Below the pieces are notes generated by a model that saw only the letters and a list, made by a program, of their open reading frames with translations, had not been told where the DNA came from and ran no database searches. Source: Parvibaculum sp963696585 (lineage in GTDB: Bacteria; Pseudomonadota; Alphaproteobacteria; Parvibaculales; Parvibaculaceae). From it: a stretch of DNA of 64,000 bases. The stretch lies in assembly GCA_963696585.1 (NCBI GenBank), contig CAVOKW010000035.1, positions 1-64,000 of the forward strand, given 5' to 3'. Shown piece after piece: positions 28,344 to 35,679 of this stretch (its first letter is position 1; every line of letters begins with the position of its first letter). The translations under genes were made by a program, and so were the position numbers.

Positions 28344-28371
28344 AAAATATGTGACTTTACGAAAAAGTCAA
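28344..28371 (-). promoter_or_regulatory. Putative hipBA promoter, with a palindrome over the -35 region
   Basis: On the minus strand TTGACT (-35, 28366-28371) and TATTTT (-10, 28344-28349) are 16 bases apart, placing transcription start close to the hipB ribosome site. A second palindrome, TGACTTT / AAAGTCA at 28352-28370, overlaps the -35 element and may be another repressor contact. Confidence 0.5.
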
Positions 28372-28376
28372 TTTAT

Positions 28377-28392
28377 GATCCCTTACGGTATC
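28377..28392. promoter_or_regulatory. HipB operator site 2
   Basis: Reads GATACCGTAAGGGATC on the minus strand, 14 of 16 bases identical to site 3 in opposite orientation. It is nested in a wider palindrome (arms ATTTATGAT and ATCATAAAT). Its start lies 49 bases from that of site 1. Confidence 0.6.
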
Positions 28393-28426
28393 ATAAATAT
28401 CGAGAATCTACCTTTTTAATGGATTT

Positions 28427-28442
28427 GATACCGTTCGGGATC
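28427..28442. promoter_or_regulatory. HipB operator site 3
   Basis: Reads GATACCGTTCGGGATC on the plus strand; 14 of 16 bases match site 2. Its start lies 50 bases from that of site 2, so the three sites fall at nearly equal intervals of about five helical turns, on the same face of the DNA. Confidence 0.6.
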
Positions 28443-28484
28443 GTGATGTGGCGGAAAGATACGCTTGAGCCAGAAAGACGCGGG

Positions 28485-28551
28485 TGGCCCGGTCAAGCCG
28501 GGCCATGACGGGAAAAGGAGAGATGGATCCCGGGAATAGATCCCGGGATGA
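28485..28551. repeat. Pair of GC-rich palindromes beside the hipBA module
   Basis: GGCCCGG / CCGGGCC (loop TCAAG) at 28486-28504 and a GATCCCGGG-type palindrome at 28526-28550. These are the same modules that form the long repeat stretches at 41.7, 61.0 and 34.0 kb. They fill the gap between hipBA and the sulfatase. Confidence 0.75.
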
Positions 28552-28567
28552 CATTTTACCAAAGGCG

Positions 28568-30103
28568 TCACCACCGCGATGCCTGACGGGTGACGGGCCC
28601 CTCATCGGTCAGCGAGATATGCGTCAAAGTTTGTTCGTCATGGTTCATGCGCCAGGAGAGCATTTTCTGGGCATATTCCAGCACGCGCGATGCATAGGCC
28701 GGGTCATCCGCGCGGTTTACGGTTTCGCCGGGGTCGTTTGCCAGATCGAAAAACAGCGGCGGCAATTTCGTGAAGTGGACATATTTGTATTTCTCGTCGC
28801 GGATGATGTTCATGGTGCATTGATGCAGCGTGAGATCGAGCGCGGTTTCGGCTGACGGATCGGCGGGGTCGCGGAAGTCATATTCCCAATGCGCTTCCGT
28901 GCGCCAGCGCGGTGCGTCCTCGCCCGCGATGAAGGGCGTCAGCGACGCGCCATCGCATTGCACGGGGATATCAAGGCCGAGCATGTCGAGCAGGGTCGGC
29001 ATGACATCGACATTTTCGGTGAAGTGCGAAATTATTTTGCCGCGCGACTTATCCCCGGTCATACGCGGGTCCCTTACGATGAGCGGGATCTGGTAAGAGG
29101 CGTCGAAATAGCCGCATTTGCCGAGCAGCCAATGGTCGCCCATCTGCTCGCCATGGTCGGAGGTGAAAATGACCGCCGTCGTCTCCCACAGATCCTGCTC
29201 TTTGAGAAAGTGAATCAAACGGCCGATCTCGGCATCGACGCGCGACATGAGGCCATAGTAAACGGCCTTCATGCGGCGGAGCTTTTTCTCGTCGGCAGGC
29301 GCGCGGTAGAGGCGGCGGGAGAGCTGATGGGCGAGCCAGGGATGCTGCCTGCCTTCGGCGTCTGGCGTCGGCTGGCGATTGAACCCCGGCACGGCCATGG
29401 GATCATACATGGACGCGTAAGGCGCGGGCGCGACGAAGGGCGGATGGGGACGCAGCAGCGAAAGATGGGCGACAAAGGGAGCGGACGCGCTGGCCTTTGA
29501 TTGCGCCATATAGTCCATCAGGCGATTGACGAGAAAGGCCGTGTCGTCATCCTGCGCCGGATAGATCAGCGGCTTGGGGGAGGGGGCGCCTTCCTCATAG
29601 TCGGGGCCCGGCTCGCGATGACCATAGGCAAAGCGGATGTCGTCAGGCACCTCATGGCCTTTTGTCCTGAGCCAGTCGGTCCAGGGCGTCGGCCATGTAC
29701 CCATCATGCAGACGGGGCGGATGCCGGGCAGCGGGCCCTCATAGGTTTTGAGCCAGGGGCTTTCGGGGTCTTCCTCGCGCGGGTCCTGACTGGTGTCGGT
29801 ATAGCCGAAAAGGACGGGATCATAGCCGGCGCGGGTGACTTCTCTCGCCCAATTGGTGTGGCGGGCATCGAGCGGCGTGCCATTGGTGCCGGAACGGTGG
29901 TTTTGCAGATACATGCCGGTGTGGAGCGAGGCGCGCGAGGGGCCGCAGGGGACGGCATTGGCATAGTGGCGGGTGAACTGGACGCCCTCAAGCGCGAGCG
30001 CGTCGAGATGGGGCGTTTTGACCATGGGGTGGCCAAGCCGGGAGAGACATTCGCCGCGCCACTGATCGGCCGTGATGAAAAGGATGTTCAGCGGTGGGCG
30101 CAT
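28568..30103 (-). CDS. Sulfatase-family phosphonate/phosphate monoester hydrolase
   Basis: 511 residues from the ATG at 30103, close to the 514 residues of the Rhizobium leguminosarum phosphonate monoester hydrolase. The active-site signature CGPSRAS (NAVPCGPSRASLHTG) provides the Cys to be converted to formylglycine; metal ligands lie in ITADQWRGECL and SDHGEQMGDHWLLGKCGYFD. The C-terminus HWEYDFRDPAD...YKYVHFTKLPPLFFDL is nearly diagnostic of this subgroup. It may hydrolyse phosphonate, phosphate or sulfate mono- and diesters. No formylglycine-generating enzyme lies in the window. Confidence 0.88.
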   Translation of the reverse strand: MRPPLNILFITADQWRGECLSRLGHPMVKTPHLDALALEGVQFTRHYANAVPCGPSRASLHTGMYLQNHRSGTNGTPLDARHTNWAREVTRAGYDPVLFGYTDTSQDPREEDPESPWLKTYEGPLPGIRPVCMMGTWPTPWTDWLRTKGHEVPDDIRFAYGHREPGPDYEEGAPSPKPLIYPAQDDDTAFLVNRLMDYMAQSKASASAPFVAHLSLLRPHPPFVAPAPYASMYDPMAVPGFNRQPTPDAEGRQHPWLAHQLSRRLYRAPADEKKLRRMKAVYYGLMSRVDAEIGRLIHFLKEQDLWETTAVIFTSDHGEQMGDHWLLGKCGYFDASYQIPLIVRDPRMTGDKSRGKIISHFTENVDVMPTLLDMLGLDIPVQCDGASLTPFIAGEDAPRWRTEAHWEYDFRDPADPSAETALDLTLHQCTMNIIRDEKYKYVHFTKLPPLFFDLANDPGETVNRADDPAYASRVLEYAQKMLSWRMNHDEQTLTHISLTDEGPVTRQASRW

Positions 30104-30297
30104 GGTCAGGCTCCTGTTCCGAGGCTTTGACGCCCCTGTTTTCGTCGCGACTATGCGACTATGGCCTGAGCATGACGGAGCGACAACAAGGCGCAAGGGC
30201 GGCTTTCATTGGGCTTTGACGGGTAAGGTCCGGGCATGCTACTTCCGCAGGCACCATAAAAATCGGGCAATGACCCGCCTATGACCGAAAGAAGATC

Positions 30298-30618
30298 ATG
30301 GCAAAGATCACATATATCGAGAGCAATGGCACTGTGCACACGATTGAGGCCGAGAATGGCAGCACCGTGATGGAAGGCGCTGTAAAGAACTCCGTTCCCG
30401 GCATTGATGCAGATTGCGGTGGCGCCTGCGCCTGCGCGACATGCCATGTCTATGTGGATCCGGAATGGCTGGAAAAGGTCGGCGCGAAGGAAAGCATGGA
30501 AGAAGACATGCTCGATTTCGCCTTTGACGTGCGTGAAAACAGCCGGTTGTCCTGCCAGATCAAGGTCAGCGACAAGCTGGACGGCTTGGTGGTTCATCTG
30601 CCGGAAAAGCAGTTCTGA
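30298..30618 (+). CDS. 2Fe-2S ferredoxin (FdxB/FdVI type)
   Basis: 106 residues. The cluster ligands are C40, C46, C49 and C86 in the pattern C-x5-C-x2-C (DCGGACACATCHVYV) and SRLSCQI. The insert DPEWLEKVGAKESMEEDMLDF is the usual sequence of the vertebrate-type/adrenodoxin-like ferredoxins of alphaproteobacteria. It serves as electron donor to oxygenases or Fe-S assembly. The TrxR-like ferredoxin reductase gene lies about 750 bases downstream, with the chorismate mutase gene between on the other strand. Confidence 0.95.
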   Translation: MAKITYIESNGTVHTIEAENGSTVMEGAVKNSVPGIDADCGGACACATCHVYVDPEWLEKVGAKESMEEDMLDFAFDVRENSRLSCQIKVSDKLDGLVVHLPEKQF

Positions 30619-30656
30619 ACCTTGGGCTTGTTGCACCGGATCGAAGCGGCGGTGCC

Positions 30657-30977
30657 TCAGCCCGCCGCTTTTTTCTTGGCGTCGAAGACGGCGAACTCAT
30701 GGGCGATGGAGCGATCCATGAGCAGACGCCAGACCGGCTCGGCGATATCACGCGAGAGGCCCTGCGCGTCCGATTCGGCGAGAACCTTGGCGATCACGTC
30801 CTCGATGCGGGGCTGATCGATGACGGCATCGCGTTCGCCCTTGATGAGGCCAGCCTGTTCGATATAGGTCTGGCGCTCGGCCAGAAGCGCGACCAAAGCA
30901 CGGTCAATGCGGTCAATTTCGTGGCGGACCTCGCCCATTGTCTGACAGTTGACCGTGGGGGTCTGGCATTTGACCAT
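30657..30977 (-). CDS. Chorismate mutase (AroQ/CM_2 type)
   Basis: 106 residues. After a short MVKCQTPTVNCQT leader comes the all-helical CM_2 fold: EVRHEIDRIDRALVALLAERQTYIEQAGLIKG, with the catalytic Arg/Lys pattern, and RIEDVIAKVLAESDAQGLSRDIAEPVWRLLMDRSI. Short single-domain AroQ enzymes convert chorismate to prephenate; some relatives (PchB) act as isochorismate-pyruvate lyases, and sequence alone does not separate them. The ATG at 30977 has a GAGGAAAG ribosome site, better than the upstream frame. Confidence 0.88.
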   Translation of the reverse strand: MVKCQTPTVNCQTMGEVRHEIDRIDRALVALLAERQTYIEQAGLIKGERDAVIDQPRIEDVIAKVLAESDAQGLSRDIAEPVWRLLMDRSIAHEFAVFDAKKKAAG

Positions 30978-31368
30978 GGGACTTTCCTCAAAACAGGCTC
31001 GTATCGAATTTGGTCGAAACCGGCGGATCGGTGCGCAAACCGATCCGACGCACAAGATAGGCATGAGCGGTCTTTTGTCACTTTGATATATCAGCAAAGT
31101 GGGAATGTTTACGCATTTGCAGCAAAAGAAGGGCGACCTTGCGAAAAATCACCCTGTGCGCTCAGGTCGCGGCGATTTTATTTACCTATTGGAATATTTT
31201 TTTGCTTTGCGTCGCGGGGTGGCCGCCCTATATAAGCATCTCCAATTGTGAAATAGGTTAAACCACATATTTATATGGTAGTAATACCCCTGTGCCGGAC
31301 GGGACTTTCCGGCACACGACAACACGGCCAAGCCGAACGAGACAGGGCCGAACGAGACAGGTGCAGCG
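30978..31368. promoter_or_regulatory. 391-base divergent promoter region between chorismate mutase and ferredoxin reductase
   Basis: No gene is visible. A weak sigma-70-like pair, TTGCGT at 31207 and TATAAG at 31231 with an 18-base spacer, faces the reductase. An interrupted inverted repeat ACCA...TGGT (31262-31279) with an A/T-rich centre lies about 90 bases before the reductase start and may bind a regulator. The centre of this stretch is notably A+T rich compared with flanking coding DNA. Confidence 0.35.
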
Positions 31369-32400
31369 ATGACTGAGCAAAAAATCACCACCGACGTGGT
31401 CATTATCGGAGCCGGGCCGACGGGTCTTTTTGCCGTGTTCGAATTGGGGCTGCTCGATCTCAAATGCCACCTGATCGATATTCTCGATCGTCCGGGCGGG
31501 CAATGCGCCGAGCTTTATCCAGAAAAGCCGATCTATGACATTCCGGCCCTGCCGCAGGTTTCAGGACAGGAACTTGTGGACCGTCTGATGGTGCAGGCGG
31601 AGCCTTTCGGCCCGCAATTTCATTTCAACGAAATGGTGGAAAGCCTGACAAAGCTGCCCGATGGGCGCTGGCAGGTGAAAACCGATGGCGGTCTTGTGTT
31701 TGACGCCAAGGTGGTGGTGATTGCGGCCGGTGGTGGCAGCTTCCAGCCCAAGAAGCCGCCCATTCCCGGCATCGAAGCCTATGAAGGCAAGTCGGTTTTC
31801 TATTCGGTCAAGAAGATGGAAACCTTCCGTGGCAAGAAGGTTCTGATTTCGGGCGGCGGCGACTCGGCGCTCGACTGGACGATCAATCTTCAGCCGCTCG
31901 CCGCTTCCATGCAGCTCATCCATCGCCGCGACGGGTTCCGCGCCGCACCCGATAGCGTCAACAAGATGCATTCGCTGGTCGAAGAGAAGAAGATGCAGTT
32001 TCATCTCGGCCAGATCACGAAGCTGCATGGCGACAATGGCCAGCTCACCGGCGTGAGCGCGAAGGGCAATGACGGCGTCGATTATGAGATCGACTGCGAC
32101 ACGCTGCTGCCGTTCTTCGGCCTGACGATGAAGCTCGGTCCGATTGCCGACTGGGGCATCAATCTGCATGAGAACCTGATTGCCGTTGATACGGAAAAGT
32201 TCGAGACAAGCGTGCCGGGCATTTTCGCGATTGGCGATATCAACACCTATCCCGGCAAGCTGAAGCTCATCTTGTCCGGCTTCCACGAAGCCGCGCTGAT
32301 GGCGCAGGCGGCTTTCCGCATCGTCAATCCGGACGCCAAGCTCACCTTCCAGTACACGACATCCTCGACGAGCCTTCAGAAAAAGCTCGGCGTCGCCTGA
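31369..32400 (+). CDS. Ferredoxin--NADP+ reductase, thioredoxin-reductase-like type
   Basis: 343 residues with two nucleotide-binding folds: VIIGAGPTGLFAVFELG for FAD, and VLISGGGDSALDWTINL for NADPH. The PGGQCAELYPEKPIYDIPALP region is typical of the bacterial TrxR-like FNRs (Bacillus YumC and Rhodopseudomonas FNR). The redox-active CxxC of thioredoxin reductase is absent, as in all FNRs. It should reduce ferredoxins such as the one encoded at 30298. Confidence 0.93.
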   Translation: MTEQKITTDVVIIGAGPTGLFAVFELGLLDLKCHLIDILDRPGGQCAELYPEKPIYDIPALPQVSGQELVDRLMVQAEPFGPQFHFNEMVESLTKLPDGRWQVKTDGGLVFDAKVVVIAAGGGSFQPKKPPIPGIEAYEGKSVFYSVKKMETFRGKKVLISGGGDSALDWTINLQPLAASMQLIHRRDGFRAAPDSVNKMHSLVEEKKMQFHLGQITKLHGDNGQLTGVSAKGNDGVDYEIDCDTLLPFFGLTMKLGPIADWGINLHENLIAVDTEKFETSVPGIFAIGDINTYPGKLKLILSGFHEAALMAQAAFRIVNPDAKLTFQYTTSSTSLQKKLGVA

Positions 32401-32410
32401 TTTTTGTTTG

Positions 32411-32572
32411 TTGCCTTCGGGTTGCGGCGCCTGTCAGGTGGAAATCGCTCCGGAATGGTTGGATAGGCTCTATCCGCCGCGCGATGACGAACAGGCCCAG
32501 CTTGATGAAAACGATGCCGGGCCCCTCAAAGGCGATACGCTGTTCCGCTTGGGTGTTTCGGAGTGGCGCTGA
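32411..32572 (+). pseudogene. Remnant of a second 2Fe-2S ferredoxin-like gene
   Basis: A 53-codon open frame after the reductase. It reads LPSGCGACQVEIAPEWLDRL then PPRDDEQAQLDE, which lines up with the ferredoxin at 30298 from its second and third cluster Cys onward (ACATCHVYVDPEWLEKV): Cys spacing C-x2-C and the PEWL core are preserved. The N-terminal half, including the first Cys, and the C-terminal Cys are missing. There is no ATG, only a TTG at 32411. It is best read as a decayed or truncated gene. Confidence 0.5.
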
Positions 32573-32617
32573 AGGGGACTTTTGCGTCATGATCCTTCCA
32601 AAAGGGAGGACGAGGCC

Positions 32618-33235
32618 ATGGGTTTCTACGAAAAACATATCGTGCCGCATGTCGTGAATTGTGCCTGCGGCACCAAGCCGATCACCTATCAGCGCAAAAA
32701 GGTGGTGCCGCTGGCGTCGGGTGTGGTGCTGGAAATCGGCATTGGCACGGGCCATAACCTGCCTTTTTACGATGCGGGCAAGGTCAGCAAGGTGATCGGT
32801 CTCGATCCATCCGAGGAGTCCTGGAAGATGGCCGGCGAACGCGCCAGGGCGCTGCCGTTTCCGGTCGAGTTTGTCGGGCTGCCGGGCGAGCAGATACCGC
32901 TCGACGATCAATCCGTTGATAGCGTGCTCGTGACCTATGCGTTGTGCACGATTCCTGATCCGGTGAAAGCGCTGGAAGGGATGCGCCGCGTGTTGAAGCC
33001 CGGCGGCAAGCTCATATTCTGCGAGCATGGCGCGGCGCCTGATGCAGATGTGCTGAAATGGCAGAACCGTGTGAACCCGGTGTGGAAGGTTCTGTTTGGC
33101 GGCTGCAATCTCAATCGCCGGATGCCGGACATCATCCGGCAGGGCGGATTTCATATTGATGATTTGCAGCAGATGTATCTGCCGTCCACGCCACGCGTCG
33201 CGGGCTATAATTACTGGGGCATTGCCGGGGCGTGA
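32618..33235 (+). CDS. Class I SAM-dependent methyltransferase (UbiE-like/phospholipid methyltransferase-type)
   Basis: 205 residues. LEIGIGTGHNLPFYD is motif I, followed by VIGLDPSEES, FVGLPGEQIPLDDQSVDSVLVTYALCTI and RVLKPGGKLIFCEHG. This pattern matches methyltransferases related to UbiE and PmtA (phosphatidylethanolamine N-methyltransferase). It could act on quinones, lipids or arsenite-like substrates; the last is unlikely as no Cys triad is present. The ATG follows a strong GGGAGGA ribosome site. Confidence 0.9.
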   Translation: MGFYEKHIVPHVVNCACGTKPITYQRKKVVPLASGVVLEIGIGTGHNLPFYDAGKVSKVIGLDPSEESWKMAGERARALPFPVEFVGLPGEQIPLDDQSVDSVLVTYALCTIPDPVKALEGMRRVLKPGGKLIFCEHGAAPDADVLKWQNRVNPVWKVLFGGCNLNRRMPDIIRQGGFHIDDLQQMYLPSTPRVAGYNYWGIAGA

Positions 33236-33243
33236 GGACGTCC

Positions 33244-33321
33244 CGTCATTGGAGCAAAGCGTGGCAATCCATCTTCTGAGTCAGCGTGGATTGCCGCGTC
33301 GCGACGCGCCCCGCAATGACG
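33244..33321. repeat. Intergenic inverted repeat with nested arms
   Basis: Outer arms CGTCATTG and CAATGACG enclose inner arms GGCAATCCA (33263-33271) and TGGATTGCC (33287-33295). This is a recurrent alphaproteobacterial intergenic element, and a partial copy occurs at about 60,955-60,980. It separates the methyltransferase from the small lipoproteins. Confidence 0.65.
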
Positions 33322-33340
33322 AGGAGGGAAATGGCGCGGC

Positions 33341-33616
33341 TCAGTACCAGTAGCCGGGTCGGCCATAGGGCCAGAAAGGCGGGGGCGTTGCGGCGCGATT
33401 GAGGGCTCGCGTGTTTTCTTCCTGCGCCCGGATTTCCTGAAGTTTCAGGAGGCAGGTGGAAAAACCCTCCGTGTCCTTCTTGAAGCCGAGTTCGGTGCAT
33501 TTGGCCCCATCGAGCTGACGCTGGGCGGCGGCCTGGGCGGCTTCTTCCTCGGGCGTGACGCAGGCAGAGAGGATGAGCAGGGCGAGGGCCGGGAGCATGA
33601 TTTTCATGTATTGCAT
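33341..33616 (-). CDS. Small lipoprotein, paralogue of the neighbouring 33620-33883 gene
   Basis: 91 residues. A signal peptide with lipobox L-S-A-C places Cys at about residue 19. The core AKCTELGFKKDTEGFSTCLLKLQEIRAQEE matches the neighbour's core; the two Cys are probably disulfide-linked in the periplasm. The C-terminus is Pro/Tyr/Trp-rich (PPPFWPYGRPGYWY). No known function. An alternative start is the ATG three codons in (33607). Confidence 0.78.
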   Translation of the reverse strand: MQYMKIMLPALALLILSACVTPEEEAAQAAAQRQLDGAKCTELGFKKDTEGFSTCLLKLQEIRAQEENTRALNRAATPPPFWPYGRPGYWY

Positions 33617-33619
33617 GGT

Positions 33620-33883
33620 TCAAAGTCCTATGCCGACGCCGAGGCCAACGCCGTAATGGACATTGGAGCCATTGCTTTTTGTGGCGCGGAGTTCGCGCAT
33701 TTTCAACATGCAGTTGCCATAGGCTTCTGTGCCCTGCTTGAAGCCGAGATCGGTGCAGTTCCTGCTGTCGATGGCGTCAAGCCGGGCCTGTTCGGCGGCG
33801 CGGTCGGCGGCGGTTTCACAGCCCGCGAGGAACAGCGGAGCGGCGAGGGCGAGGCTGAGAAGAACGGGTCTGAAGCGGGTCAT
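33620..33883 (-). CDS. Small lipoprotein, paralogue of the neighbouring 33341-33616 gene
   Basis: 87 residues with a lipobox L-A-G-C (Cys about residue 22). The core RNCTDLGFKQGTEAYGNCMLKMRELRA is clearly the same module as next door: C-T-x-L-G-F-K-x-x-T-E-x-x-x-x-C-x-L-K. The last ten residues are GVGLGVGIGL, a glycine-rich end. Three bases separate it from the downstream copy; the pair arose by tandem duplication. Confidence 0.8.
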   Translation of the reverse strand: MTRFRPVLLSLALAAPLFLAGCETAADRAAEQARLDAIDSRNCTDLGFKQGTEAYGNCMLKMRELRATKSNGSNVHYGVGLGVGIGL

Positions 33884-33959
33884 GAGGTCTCCTTTCGCCG
33901 GGGGACGCCGCGCGATGACATGAGTTTAGCCCGGATGAAGGCGAAATCAGGGCAGGCTT

Positions 33960-34310
33960 TTGGCGAGTTGTCCTTGCCGGGTCAAGTCCGGGATGACGAG
34001 TGTTTCAGACGTGGATGGCCCGGACAAGTCGGGCCATGACGGGATTGGAAGACGGGGAGGGCCCGGACAAGCCGGGCCATGACGGGATTGGAAGACGGGG
34101 AGGGCCCGGACAAGCCGGGCCATGACGGGATTGGAAGACGGGGAGGGCCCGGACAAGCCGGGCCATGACGGGATTGGAAGACGGGGAGGGCCCGGACAAG
34201 TCGGGCCATGACGGGATTGGAAGACGGGGAGGGCCCGGACAAGCCGGGCCATGACGGCATCAAGAAATCGTCATGACCCGCTTCAGGCGGGTCATCCACG
34301 ACTTTTGATG
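33960..34310. repeat. Palindrome-rich repeat stretch containing a 43-bp tandem array
   Basis: Between the lipoproteins and the VWA gene (33884-34353) there is no gene. From 34021 to 34257 a 43-bp unit is repeated five times plus a partial, starting at 34021, 34064, 34107, 34150, 34193 and 34236. Each unit holds a palindrome with arms GGCCCGG / CCGGGCC (or the TCGGGCC variant). Flanking pieces at 33975-33996 and 34265-34300 contain related palindromes. The unit length is not a multiple of three, so reading frames drift through all three phases; the open frames here are artefacts. Confidence 0.9.
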
Positions 34311-34353
34311 ATGCGAGCCAGGACCCGCAGGCGAGGGATGACGCGTGGCGGTG

Positions 34354-35529
34354 TTAGCGCGACAATTCGCGCATGGCCTTGTCGAGGCCTTCGAGTGTCA
34401 GCGGATACATGCGCTCGCCGAAGATCTGCTTGATTATCTGGGCCGAGGGCGTGTGCTGCCAATGACGTTCGGCGATGGGGTTGAGCCAGACGACATTTTC
34501 GTAAATCCGGGTGACGCGGTCGAGCCAGACGGCGCCGGCCTCTTCGTTCCAGTGCTCGACCGAGCCGCCCGCATAGGTGATTTCGTAATTGCTCATGGTG
34601 GCGTCGCCGACAAAGATCACCTTGTAGTCGGAGGGGTACTTATGGAGCACATCCCAGGTGCTCATCTTCTCGTTATGACGGCGGTGATTGTCCTTCCACA
34701 CGCCTTCATAGAGGCAATTGTGGAAGTAGAAATATTCCATGTTCTTGAATTCGGTGCGCGCCGCCGAGAACAGCTCCTCGCAAAGTTTGATATGGCTGTC
34801 CATCGAGCCACCGATATCGAAAAAGATCAGCACGTTGATCTTGTTGCGGCGCTCGGCCACCATCTTGATGTCGAGATAGCCCTGATGCGCGGTCGAGCGG
34901 ATCGTCCCGTCGAGATCAAGTTCGGTCGGCTGGCCTTCGCGGGCAAATTTGCGCAGGCGGCGGAGCGCAACCTTGATGTTGCGGGTGCCAAGTTCGACGC
35001 TGTCGTCGAGGTTCTTGTATTCACGCTTGTCCCAGACCTTGACGGCCCTGCCGTGGCGGCCTTCCTTCTGGCCGATGCGCACGCCTTCCGGGTTATAGCC
35101 CTCAGCGCCAAAAGGCGAGGTGCCGGCCGTGCCGATCATCTTGTTGCCGCCTTCATGGCGCTTTTTCTGTTCTTCGAGGCGCTTTTTCAGCGTCTCCATG
35201 ATTTTTTCCCAGCCGCCCAGCGACTCGATCTGCGCCTTTTCCTCTTCGGTCAGGAATTTTTCGGTCAGCGCGCGCAGCCATTCCTCGGGCAGGTCGATGG
35301 TCTGCTCGTCGCTGACCATGTCGAGGCCCTTGAAGACATGGGAGAAGACGCGATCGAACTTGTCGAGATTGCGCTCGTCCTTGATGAGCGAGGCGCGGGA
35401 GAGGAAATAGAAATCCTCGACCCGGCTCTCGATCACATCGGAATCCATGGCTTCGAGCAGCGTGAGATATTCACGCAGGGAAACCGGCACATTGGCTTTT
35501 TTCAGCTCGTGGAAGAAATGGACGAACAT
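34354..35529 (-). CDS. VWA-domain protein, CoxE-like
   Basis: 391 residues. The N-terminal half is helical (FFHELKKANVPVSLREYLTLLEAM); the C-terminal half is a von Willebrand A domain with metal site FFDIGGSMDSHIK. The canonical D-x-S-x-S is D-x-G-x-S here. It pairs with the MoxR AAA ATPase just upstream (150 bases away), the usual MoxR/VWA gene arrangement whose pairs act as chaperones for metal or cofactor insertion, as for CoxD/CoxE in CO dehydrogenase. No such client enzyme lies in the window. Confidence 0.88.
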   Translation of the reverse strand: MFVHFFHELKKANVPVSLREYLTLLEAMDSDVIESRVEDFYFLSRASLIKDERNLDKFDRVFSHVFKGLDMVSDEQTIDLPEEWLRALTEKFLTEEEKAQIESLGGWEKIMETLKKRLEEQKKRHEGGNKMIGTAGTSPFGAEGYNPEGVRIGQKEGRHGRAVKVWDKREYKNLDDSVELGTRNIKVALRRLRKFAREGQPTELDLDGTIRSTAHQGYLDIKMVAERRNKINVLIFFDIGGSMDSHIKLCEELFSAARTEFKNMEYFYFHNCLYEGVWKDNHRRHNEKMSTWDVLHKYPSDYKVIFVGDATMSNYEITYAGGSVEHWNEEAGAVWLDRVTRIYENVVWLNPIAERHWQHTPSAQIIKQIFGERMYPLTLEGLDKAMRELSR

Positions 35530-35570
35530 GGTGTTGCCTTATCTATGGAGCCAGCATTCGCTCTACGATT

Positions 35571-35672
35571 GTCACGCCCGGATCAAGTCCGGGCATCCAG
35601 GGCCACTTGCCCAGAGGCTGCGGCTTCCGGATTGCCGGGTCCCTTCAGTCGGGAAAGGGCCCGGCAATGACA
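35571..35672. repeat. Palindromic repeat pair between the VWA and MoxR genes
   Basis: GCCCGGATCAAGTCCGGGC at 35576-35594 and a larger palindrome based on GCCGGG...CCCGGC at 35633-35665. The elements separate two genes otherwise expected to form one operon. Confidence 0.7.
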
Positions 35673-35679
35673 GTTCAAT

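Noticed and set aside
26539..28551. Integrated mobile element around hipBA
   Set aside because: The A+T-rich composition and repeats suggest transfer, but no integrase, att repeats or tRNA gene can be seen.
34021..34257. CRISPR array
   Set aside because: The units are contiguous with no unique spacers, and no cas gene is present.
33947..34299. Overlapping open frames with Pro/Ser/Gly repeat peptides
   Set aside because: They arise because a 43-bp tandem repeat without stops is open in several phases.
34345..35670. Long plus-strand open frame of 441 codons opposite the VWA gene
   Set aside because: It has no recognisable domain, and the opposite strand encodes a clear VWA protein; high GC gives long antisense frames.
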